In this document: positions 44,371-53,499 of the stretch, piece by piece
How the letters are laid out: each line of letters opens with the position of its first letter
How positions within the stretch are numbered: position 1 is the first letter of the stretch
DNA from: Allomyces macrogynus ATCC 38327
Lineage: Eukaryota > Blastocladiomycota > Blastocladiomycetes > Blastocladiales > Blastocladiaceae
DNA length: 64,000 bases
Assembly (NCBI GenBank): GCA_000151295.1
Contig: GG745358.1
Span: 85,730-149,729 of the forward strand
Direction: 5' to 3'
The notes under the pieces: model-generated
Told to the model about the DNA's origin: nothing
The model's database searches: none
Seen by the model: only the letters and a program-made list of their open reading frames with translations
Made by a program: the position numbers and the translations under genes

Positions 44371-46163
44371 GGCTGAATACCTCGCGCTCCTCATGGAACG
44401 GACTAGCCTGACGCGGCAAGCGTCAGCGCCGGCATCCATTGCCCCCGTAGTCCCCTTGCTCCCGGGGACCCATCCGCCGCCGCACCCGGCACCGCCCGGG
44501 TCTCGTCGGACCCGGACGTGTGCACGATCGGTGACGGGAAATGGCGCGTCAAGCACCGGATCGGGGCCGGCGCGTTTGGCTAAGTCTTTGAAGGTAAGGA
44601 AATCTCTGGCGGTGGGCTGCAGCAGACGGCGCCGGTCCAGCGCGGTTCGGCGTCAAATACGCCCGTCGAGTCGCGGCGACGGATCTACATTGCGCCGTTG
44701 AGCGCGACCGCGCGCACACAGCAGCGCGCTACTTCGTTGCGCCCGGCCCTGTCGGGCGGGTCGAGGGCGTTGGCCGGGGGTGGGGGGGGGGGGGGTACGC
44801 GTCGGCGCCGCCGCGCGCAGACGCGATCAAGCGCGAGTTGAAGGCGCGGGATCTGAAGCAGATGGAGCGCGAGGTGCAGGGATTGCGGCAGATGTTGGCC
44901 AAGTGCCCGTCGGACAAGCAACGCAAATGGGCGCACGGCGCACGGCGCAAGGCGCACACGGAGAGGTGGAGAAGCGGCGACGGCCACTGACGAGGCCGTT
45001 TTCCAAGCGTAGAGTACCTTCCGACTCTGTGCACGCCGGCGCGACTCAACGAGGGGCTCTACCGGGCCATGGTCATCTCGCTGCATGGCCACTCGCTCAA
45101 GGTGCTGAAGCGCGCTTTGCTCGAGGCGCGCAATAACGCGTCCTGGGAAACGCAGCACGCGCCTGGCGGACCCAATGTGCTCGGGCTCGACTCGTCAGTG
45201 GTCGCCAGCGTCGGCATTCTGTTGATGCGTTTTGATCCTGCGTCTTTGATCTTATGATGCGTGCATCTCGTTGACGCGATCCCTGGCACGGAGACCTACG
45301 CGCTGAGCGTCATTCACGATGCGGAGCCTGGTTCGTTGCCGGACTTCTCCACCCAGTCTCTTCCCGTGTTGCTCACCTCAGAGTCCTGCAGACAACATCC
45401 TCCTCCGCACGCCGTGCGCGAACCTGCGCAATTTCGGCGCCGCGCACATTGTTCCCGTTGACTTTGGTCTTCTCGGCAACTGGCGCGACCCCGTCACGGG
45501 CAAGCACGTATCGACGTCTCGAGAGGAAAAGCTGCACTGGTTGGGGACAGCAAAGTATGGTGCGAACGTTCGCCATCACCCCTCTCCACCCTCTGTGTCA
45601 GTCGCCAATCTAACCCCGCCGCCGCTCCAATCCCTAGCCGCGATCGCCATGCACGCCGGGTTCCCCGCGACCCGCCGGTGCGACCTCGAATCCCTCGCTC
45701 CTCGAACTGCACCCTCTCGCACCTGCCCTGGTCCCACATCCCGACCTCCGGCGGCAGGTCCCGCCAATGGAAAGCGACCGGCACGCTCAAGAAAAACATG
45801 ACCTCGGCCGACTGGGAAGCGGCCGACGCGCCCGTCCCTGGTCGCCGTCTGGGACTTGGCCATTGCGCTCGCGCGCGACACGCCCGTACCCTGGGACAAG
45901 GTGCGCAGTCTGTTATCGGGCATTCCGACATGGTCGCACGCACTGATGCCCCCGGTCCCGCCGCTGTGGACGGGTGTGTCCCGCGCGCGGAATTGAAGCG
46001 CGTCGAGCGCGTGATTGCAGCGCATGTGGCTGCGGACCCGTCGGAGATGCCGTCGAGTTCGGTGCTGAATGGGTTGCACAGTGCGGGGCCGAGCGTGACG
46101 TGGATTTCCAGTGAGGCTACAGTGGAGCAGGGGGAGACGGGGAGCGATCCGTGGGCTGCGTGA
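44371..46163 (+). pseudogene. casein-kinase-1-like protein kinase, broken
   Basis: CK1-family pieces occur in order: 'DGKWRVKHRIGAGAFG' followed by TAA where the glycine loop continues ('VFE'), 'YRAMVISLHGHSLKVLKRAL', 'VIHDAEPDNILL' (after removing an intron), 'IVPVDFGLLGNWRDPVTGKH', 'HWLGTAKYG', 'RRCDLESL', 'LPWSHIP'. They lie in several frames, only some of which ordinary introns can reconcile. A run of 14 G interrupts the N-lobe. The catalytic loop has lost Arg and Lys (HRDIKPDN expected), so even an intact protein would be a pseudokinase. The nearest relatives appear to be TTBK/CK1-type. Start and end are approximate. Confidence 0.6.
44782..44795 (+). repeat. 14-G homopolymer
   Basis: TGGGGGGGGGGGGGGTAC inside the broken CK1-like gene. 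A run of the same length, with the same T before and TAC after, occurs at 51492. Confidence 0.95.
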
Positions 46164-46370
46164 GCGGGTGCTCAGGACGTGGTGGATGGAGCGCAGGGAG
46201 TGGGAGGATGGTGATACCTGGCCACGACGTAGGGAGGGCCATCAATATGACGATAGAAAAAATGTACTCCTTGAACTTGGGTGCGCAGACAACCCGCAAT
46301 CCGTTCATCACGCCAGCAACAACAGCAACACACACCACGACTCAATCTAACTCGCCCACCTCTCCCATCA

Positions 46371-47073
46371 TCAGTACGGCCGGTGCCGTTTTCCCGGCTC
46401 GTCGTCACCGTCGTGGTAGCGCTTGGGTGGCCCACCGTCGCGACCACCGTGGTGATTGCTCCCAGGCAATGGCGGCATCCCCGGCGGCTGGAACGGCATC
46501 CCCTGCGGCAGCGGCGGCATACCCGGCGGGTGGAACGGCATCCCGGGAGGCGGACCAGGCGGACCGGACGGCGGACGGTGGTGGTGCGGGTGCGGCGGGC
46601 CGGGCGGACCGTGATGTGATGGACCGTGATGGGGTGGGCCATGGTGCGGATGACCGTGGTGCCGGAACCCGCCGCCGGGCGGGCCGTGGTGTGGTGGCAG
46701 ACCCATTGGGCCGCGGTGGCCCGCCCATGGCTACAAGACGCACGGATTCGAGTGGTCAGCTGAGTTGTTGCGAGTGGGAAAGAGAGCAAGAGCAACGTAC
46801 GCGGAATCCCGTGCGGGCGCGTGTGTGCCGCAGCAATCTGGTCAATGACCGACTGCGCCTGGTCGTGGCACAGTTCCGAGTAGTACTCCTTGACGTGCAC
46901 GATGTGCTTCCAGCCCATGTTGTGCGACCGGCGCACCGACGGCGAGTCGTGCGTCAGGTAAATGTCGCAGTAATCTGGCGTGGGCGGAGGCGAGCGGTCA
47001 GCCGTTGGCAGCGTCTGCGGCTCCCACTGTCGGCAAGCTGAGCTTGATCAATACCGCAGTAGTACTTGGGCAT
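46371..47073 (-). CDS. SNRPC: U1 small nuclear ribonucleoprotein C
   Basis: Exon 1 (47055..47073) encodes 'MPKYYC' and exon 2 (46801..46974) continues '[20 protein letters not shown]', '[20 protein letters not shown]', '[18 protein letters not shown]'. This is the U1-C zinc finger (Cys6, Cys9, His24, His30) that stabilises the U1 snRNA:5' splice-site pairing. The tail (46371..46730) is rich in 'PPGMPP' and 'HHGPP', as expected for U1-C. One problem: with the only GT/AG borders available (46800 and 46731) the tail frame is off by one base, so either the splice site is non-standard or there is an indel in the GGGCGGG near 46725. Confidence 0.85.
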
Positions 47074-47525
47074 GGCGGCAGCTTGAATGGAGCGGGGACC
47101 CAGTTGACGTGGACAAGAGTGGTGCGGAGGTTGCAGTGCGGACGTGGTCGTGGGACAGTGTTGATCCAACTGACGACTCGAGCGCGACCACTTGAGGACA
47201 GGAGCAACGAGGTAAGGAGATTACAGTGCAGCAGGTTGGTGCGTGTGTCGTCGTCGTGATGCGCGGCGTTCCTACGGCAGGCAACGGCGGCGGCAACGGC
47301 GGACGGACGTTGCGGTCAAGCGCGCTGCACCCTGCAGCTTGCAGGGCCGCTGCACGTCGCACGTGGCGATCAGTGCGAGACGCGAGACAAAACACACCCG
47401 GCTGTGACTCGAATGATACTCGACTGATTTTGGCCTGCTGGAGGGGACGACGACGATGCAAGCGAACGGCGGCAGTTGAAGGGGCGAATGCGGGAGCCGA
47501 GGATAAAATCGACCACCGCCCTCCC

Positions 47526-48783
47526 ATGATGAATGGGCATGACGACGCTGCACCTCCAACTGTACCTGCACCTCGCTCTTCAATCATAACCGAGCCAACT
47601 TCAATGTCACCCGAAACCCAAGAAAAGAAGCTCGCTTCCGCACCACCAGACGTTCCCGTGCTCCCGCACTTGCCCGTCGAGATCATCGAGCAGATTCTCG
47701 TCCTCGCTGTGGGCGCCGTTTGCGAACCGTGTCCGGACCAATCGGACGCGCAGCTTTACGCACGCCGACGTTACTGATCCGATCAATACGAGTTGGGCCG
47801 GCGTCTCCACGAGTACCTCTCCGTGTACCTCCATGCCCTGTCACCCAAGGCCGTCCCACGCGTTGTGCGCGCCGTCTTGGCTCGCATGCCGCATTGCGCG
47901 CCCGTCGCTGCCTCGGGGGCAGGCCGCGTCGATGTCCTCGCCATGCACTGTAAGCTCGGTTTGTGGCTGACCGATACGTGGTCCCAAAAGGCCCATCGAC
48001 TCCATCGAAATACCGGCCGTCGACGTGCAGCAGTGCAATTGCAGCAGCAACGCGGCGCGGTCATTTGAGCGTCCTCGACTGGTGGTTGCGCGAGTCCAAC
48101 GTTGATCTCAACTTCTCGGACACCATTCTCCACCAAGCGTCGGTGTTCGACTCGCAAGCCGACGACCCGAGTGTGCTCGAATGGTGTTTCACGTCTGGCC
48201 TGCTCAACCCAAGCCGCCACGGAAAGAGAATAACCGTTCACACGTGCCAGACAGTTGCGTCACAAAAGGGCCACCTTCGCATTTTCGAGTGCTGGCGGTC
48301 GCTCGGCTCGGCGTTCATTTGGTCGGAGTTTGCGGCAAACTCGGATGCGGCATGCTTCACCTGCCAGGTCCACTTTCTGGACTAGTGGGTCGCAAGTGGT
48401 CTCCCCTTTCGGTACACGAAGGACGCGCTGAAGCTCGCGACCAGGTTTGGCCAGATTGCCGTACTCGATTGGTGGGCCGAGTCAGGTTTGCGCTGGGAAG
48501 TGCCTGACGATCTTGGGTCGAAGGCTGTCGTGCAGTGGTGGGAGGTGCATAGATACTGCCCGCAGCTCTCCGACGCTGATCTCGCAGAGGCAGCCCTCGA
48601 AGAAGATTTGAAGTGCTCAAGTTCTGGGTGTGGGCGACGCCTGGACTCAAGTATCGTGACCGCGACCTTGACCTCGATTTCAAAGTCTCGCTTCTGGTAC
48701 GAGAAGCATGTGTGCATGAGTGTGTCGATGTGCTTGACTGGTTGGTCAAGCATTGCGTACAATTTGAACCGGGTATCAAGGAA
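47526..48783 (+). pseudogene. F-box/ankyrin-like 'LDWW' repeat gene, copy 1 (broken, 3' end lost)
   Basis: Starts with an F-box-like 'LPHLPVEIIEQILVLAVGAV' and then parallels copy 3 (50.3-51.6 kb). Lesions by comparison with copy 3: TGA at 47775-47777 where copy 3 has Trp, a frameshift near 47970-48010, TAG at 48383-48385 where copy 3 has Trp ('VDVLDWW'), and a frameshift near 48611. Repeats such as 'LSVLDWWLRESNVDLN', 'IAVLDWWAESGLRWEV' and 'VLDWLVKHCVQFEP' remain readable. The sequence then runs straight into the middle of copy 2, without its own C-terminus. Confidence 0.7.
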
Positions 48784-49936
48784 GCGATACCTTGCGCGTC
48801 CCTCATCGCATGCCTCTACGTCCTTCCTGCCGCAACTATTCCTCGCGTCGTGCGCGCCGTTTTTGCACGCTTGCCTCACTGTGAACCTGTTGCTGCGTCG
48901 CGCAATGGCCGCATCGATATCTTGACCTTGCGACGCAAGCTCGGCCTCTGGCTCACCGAACGCGGGCACCCGAAGCATGGTCAAATCCCGACGAGCAGCA
49001 GGGCGCTTACTGCTGCCACGCGTCGCGGTCATATCTCCATCCTCGATTGGTGGGTGTACAGGGCCGGTGTGGCGCTTGATGCTCCATGTTTCATCTTGTC
49101 CAATGCTTCGGTGCTCGAATCGCAGGCCGAAGACCCAAGCTTGCTCGAATGGTGGCTTGCGTCCGGGCAGCTTCACCAGCCTCCACATGAGCGGCAGCTT
49201 GTTGAGCGGTGCCTGACGCTCGCGACGCAAAAGGGCCACGTCCGGATTCTCGAGTGTTGGCGCACGCTTGGCTCGGCATATATTCCGTACAACATTCTTC
49301 CCATCGACCTCGAAGCAGCATGTTTTGATGGCCACGTCGCTGTGCTCGATTGGTGGGTCACGAGCGGATTGCCGTACCAGTTTTCATGGCGTGCGCTGGA
49401 GACGGCAACAAAGTTTGAGCACGTTGCGGTTCTCAATTGGTGGGTCCAGTCGGACCTGCGCTGGGAAGCGTCCCCCCAATATCGGACGTGACATTGTTCA
49501 TTCGCGTTCCAAGGCCATTGTTGAGTGGTGGTCGGCCCGTGGATACTGCCCGCTTCTCTTTGATGCCGAGCTTGCGGCCGCGGTGCGCGACGAGGAGTTT
49601 GACGTTCTTGATTATAGGGTGTGGATGACACCGGGTCTCGAGAGTCATGATCCCGCCCCAGAGCTGGACTTCAAGGTTTCGCTTCTGACGCTCGAGGCGT
49701 GCTCGCATGGATGTGTGGACGTGCTCGAATGGCTGGTCAAGCGCGGCATTACGTTCCAGCTGAGTGGGGAAGAATTCGACGCTGTGACTGAAAACGGACA
49801 TGTTGCAATGCTCTAATGTTGGGCACGATCTGGGATGCCGCTGACTGCACCAACCCCACGGGCCTTGGATAAGGCCCGCGAGAATGGTCACAGCAAGGTC
49901 GAGAAGTGGTGGAGAGCGTCATCTTTGTCATTTTGA
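48784..49936 (+). pseudogene. F-box/ankyrin-like 'LDWW' repeat gene, copy 2 (5' end lost, broken)
   Basis: Begins in frame with copy 1 but with sequence that belongs after the F-box of a second gene ('ACLYVLPAATIPRVVRAVFA'), so the F-box is missing. Repeats: 'ISILDWWVYRAG', 'LLEWWLASGQL', 'VRILECWRTLGSAYI', 'VAVLDWWVTSGLPY', 'VAVLNWWVQSDLRW'. A frameshift in a C6 tract near 49484 and a TAA at 49814-49816 break it; after the TAA the frame continues 'CWARSGMPLTAPTPRALDKA' to TGA at 49934. The repeats have the ankyrin-like spacing (~33 residues) seen in large protist and amoebal-virus families. Confidence 0.65.
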
Positions 49937-50273
49937 AGATTTTTTGATGTTAGGTATTGGTATTCTGTTACTCGCCCTTCGCGGTGTGACATGACGCACC
50001 AAGCCAAGCTGACCAAAATCTGCTGAACCAAGACAATTGATTCAGCGGATCAGCGTCTATTCCCTGAACACACCCAGTTGACTGTCGACTGACTCTCTCA
50101 CACCGACTGACCAGCTGCAATATAACAAGAGGGCCATATCGATGGCAGACATGCAAGTTGAACCCGGCGACCGAGAATCAGATTGGCCAACACCCCAGGG
50201 AATATTCGTAGCGTTGCAACATTTGATTGAAGCAACTTCACTTGAACCGGAACAAAGACTATCAAGCTCTACA

Positions 50274-51606
50274 ATGGCACTGCCCCTCGCTCCCGCATCA
50301 GCAGACGTTGCCACACTCCTGCGCCTGCCCGTCGAGCTCGCCGAGGAAATTCTCGTCCTCGCCGTGCGCGCTCTTAGCGAGCCGTTTCCTGACCAGTCGG
50401 AGGAGCAGTCTGCAGCACGCTGCCGCTACTGGGCCGAGCATGATCACAAGCCAAACCTACACCTCCGTGCGCACCTCGCGTCGTGTCTCTACGTTCTTCC
50501 CACTGCGGCCATCCCTCGTGTCGTGCGTGCCGTCCTGGAACGCATGCAGCACTGCGCACCCGATGCCGCGTCTGGTGCCGGCCGCGTCGATATCTTGGCC
50601 ATGCGGCGCAAACTCGGCCTTTGGCTCACCGAGACGGGCACCCTAAAATGTCACGTTTCAACATGTTACAGCTCGATCGCCGCGGCCACACGTCGTGGCC
50701 ATATCGCCGTTCTTAACTGGTGGGTGCACGAGTCGAACGTGCGGCTCGACATTCCGGCCGGGGTCTTGAAGTGCGCGTCGGTGCTCGAATCGCAGGCAGA
50801 CGACCCAAGCATGCTCGAATGGTGGTTTACGTCAGGACTGCTTCGTGGGCCCGCGTACGAGCGACAGCCCGTGGATATGTGTCTGATGCTCGCGTCGCAA
50901 AAGGGCCACATTCGGATTCTCGAATGCTGGCGTACGGTCGGTGCCAAGTTCATTTCGCACAATATTCCACCGATCAGGGGCCTGGATGCGGCATGTATTG
51001 ACGGCCGTGTCGATGTGCTTGACTGGTGGGTTGCAAGCGGCTTGTCATACGAGTACACGACTCTCGCGCTCGAGTTTGCGACCAAGTTTGGCCATATTGA
51101 TGTGCTCGACTGGTGGGCTAAATCAGGCTTGCCGTGGGAGCTGCCAAGGGATCTCTCGCGCATCATTATTCACTCGCGATCCAAAGCCGTTGTTGAGTGG
51201 TGGGCAGCACATGGACATTGCCCGCAGCTGTCCCATGCGGAACTAGCAGCAGCTGCGAGCAACGAGGAGTTTGACGTGCTCAAGTATTGGGCGTGGACGA
51301 CACCGGGTCTCGAAGGCCGTGACTGCACTATTGAGCTTGAACAAGCGGTTTGTGTTGTCGTGCGAGAAGCGACCGCTCATGGATGCGTCGACGTGCTCGA
51401 TTGGTTGTTCAAGCATGGCATTCTGCGCGGAGAGGATTGACGCTGCGACCGAGAAGAGGCGTTTGGCGGTGCTCGAATGGTGGCAACGTTTGGGGGGGGG
51501 GGGGGTACTTCTGAGTACACCAAGCCTGCAGCCTATCGAAAAGGCACGCCAATATGGCAATGGCAAGACCGTGAAGTGGTGGAGAGAGACGGGCTTGTTG
51601 TCGTGA
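50274..51606 (+). pseudogene. F-box/ankyrin-like 'LDWW' repeat gene, copy 3 (nearly intact)
   Basis: The best copy: one frame from ATG 50274 (an upstream ATG at 50142 is also in frame) through 51440. It has an F-box-like 'LLRLPVELAEEILVLAVRAL', then about ten ankyrin-like units ('IAVLNWWVHESNVRLDIPAG', 'SMLEWWFTSGLL', 'VDVLDWWVASGLSYEYTTLA', 'IDVLDWWAKSGLPWELPRDL', 'AVVEWWAAHGHCPQLSHAEL'). By comparison with copy 2 a base is missing near 51419, after which the tail 'IDAATEKRRLAVLEWW' continues in the next frame, interrupted by a 14-G run, to TGA at 51604. It could still be expressed as a 388-residue truncated protein. Probable role: substrate recognition for ubiquitin ligation; inference only. 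Confidence 0.6.
51492..51505 (+). repeat. 14-G homopolymer
   Basis: Sits where copy 2 of the repeat family has a few ordinary codons ('SGMPLT'). Same length and flanks (T before, TAC after) as the run at 44782. Confidence 0.95.
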
Positions 51607-51707
51607 TGATGAAGACGGTGTACTTGATCGTTGGAATTCGCTTAAATGCTGCTCCCACTGGCCTGGATACTTAAATCTGAAAAGACAACACCTTGCTCCA
51701 TTGGTTG

Positions 51708-52780
51708 TTAATGCATCTCAACCACGTCGGCCATAATCTCCTGAATCGGCGCCTCGATTTTGCGCGCCAGCAGCGCATCGGCCCGCATTGGCCCCTTCTT
51801 AATACACCACACGGGCTTACCTGCCGTGTGCAGATCGCACACGAGCCGGTATGCAGAGTACGTCGTAAGCGTCGACCCGACCACCAGCCCACCACTCCCC
51901 TTGCCGACCAACTCTGCGGCCTGCTGCATGACCTTTGGCGGGATATTCTCGCAAAAGAAGACGACTGCGGGCGTACGCTCTTCACGGTGGCTGTCGGCGT
52001 CGTCACCTCCTCGTTCCCGCACTTGTGGCACGGCGGGTACGCGAACTGCCCAAACTCGAGCGCCACGTCCAAGTCGCCGTCGGGCCGCACTGTGCCCATC
52101 TCGCCGGGTGATGTGTGCGACGGTGGGATGACCGTCTTGACGCGCTACTCCTCGCGCGCCACGTCGCGGCGAACGTGCTGGACCCAGGTCGGGTTGAATC
52201 TGCTGGAACTCGTCGCGCAGGATTGCGCGGCCGCACGACTGGCACTCGACCCGCGCGAGCGTGCCGTGCAGCTCAATTACGTTGCGGCCGCCGGCTAAAG
52301 GGTCGGGAAGACGAACATGGTCAGTACGACGTTCGAAATGGAACTGGAGAGGGCAGGAGGGCATGTGACGGACCATTGTGGTGCAACAAGTCGACGTTTT
52401 GCGCCACGACACCGACCAGGTGGCCCTTGGCCTCGATTTCGGCCAGAGAGTGGTGGATCGTGTTGGGTTGTGCGTGGAAAATGGTTCCGTAACCGAGCAT
52501 CGATCTGCGGGGGAGGGGTATCCGCAAAAATGGGTCAACTACGGTCAAGCATGCTGAATTTGCGTCGACCTTGGCCAATTGTGCACCGTGCCCAGTATCG
52601 CTGCCGGCTGTAGTGTCTCCCCATATATTCCTACTGAGCGTCAGATATCATGAGCGCATGCCTCATTCTGGCCCGCAAGCGTTCATGGTACTGGATCGGC
52701 TTGTAGTCCTTGTTGACGACGTACGCGCCTTTCGGTCCGTGATAATCGGGAATATTGACGGCGTGCTCACACCAGCGCCT
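51708..52780 (-). pseudogene. class II sirtuin (SIRT4-like NAD-dependent deacylase), broken
   Basis: Reading the minus strand: 'GAGVSTPS' then, one frame over, 'IPDYHGPKGAYVVNKDYKPI', a TAG, 'RQRYWARCTIG', a TGA, 'QPNTIHHSLAEIEAKGHLVG' with 'VVAQNVDLLHH', 'GRNVIELHGTLARVECQSCG' (first Cys pair), 'FAYPPCHKCGNE' (second Cys pair, again another frame), and the intact end 'VVFFCENIPPKVMQQAAELV', 'GLVVGSTLTTYSAYRLVCDL'. All sirtuin landmarks are present in the right order, but at least four frame changes and two stops lie between them. Stops inside conserved blocks argue against exon structure. Ends are approximate. Confidence 0.65.
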
Positions 52781-53499
52781 ACGCACGGCGACGCGCTTGG
52801 TATCAGCTCTTTGTCATCGTTGCACGAATAGGGACAGTGTCTGCGAACGACTCATCCGTAATGACAAGCAGCTTGCCATGGCATGACAGAATGAACGCGG
52901 CCACGTCTCGCGCGAGCTGGCCTCGCGGGCCGGCGTGGAAACCATGGTGCTGGATCTGGTAAGCTTGAGGATTTTCGATTGTTTAAGTGCGCTTGATGGC
53001 AAAGACGACTGGGCCGCTGGGCTCCGCTTGTTGATAGCAGAGAAGAAGAGCTTGAAGAAAGTGGTCGCTGTCACGACATCCTTTTGCAAGGAACTCTGGC
53101 CGAGTCTGGCCTCCCATCAACGTCAAGGTGATGTCGAACGGCTGACTGTGACGGGTGTGGAGCATCCTGATGCCGGACAAAGCGATCTGCTACCCAACTC
53201 ATCGAAGGTAGCCAGCTCCCTCGTGCTACCCACGTTTATCGCATGTTTTCACTCATTCATTGCCGTATCTTCTCGCGAACGTTGGGCCGCGGGCGCCGGA
53301 GCTTCGATCAGCCGCACATTTGGATGATCTCATCCTTCGCAACTGTTTTGCAGCTTGCCGACGCTTCCCAATATATTGAGCCTGTCCACTGGTGACGCTC
53401 TCTATCACGAACCGGCTGGAGCCGCTCCCCATTCAGACGTGGGCCTATAACCCTTTTGCGTTGGCGCCAGCTCATCATTGAAAGCCCACAACAACAACA
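52781..53499. other. unassigned sequence with protein-like minus-strand stretches
   Basis: Minus-strand fragments such as 'GPRGQLARDVAAFILSCHGK' and 'DSDHFLQALLLCYQQAEPSG' look coding but are separated by a stop, and I cannot name a family. They may be the 5' part of the broken sirtuin gene or another dead gene. Confidence 0.3.

Noticed and set aside
46151..47041. 296-codon plus-strand frame opposite U1-C
   Set aside because: It overlaps the conserved zinc finger of U1-C on the other strand and has only Ala/Arg/Gly low complexity.
48382..49335. 317-codon minus-strand frame opposite the LDWW repeats
   Set aside because: Antisense of a repeat family whose plus-strand reading is supported by three aligned copies.
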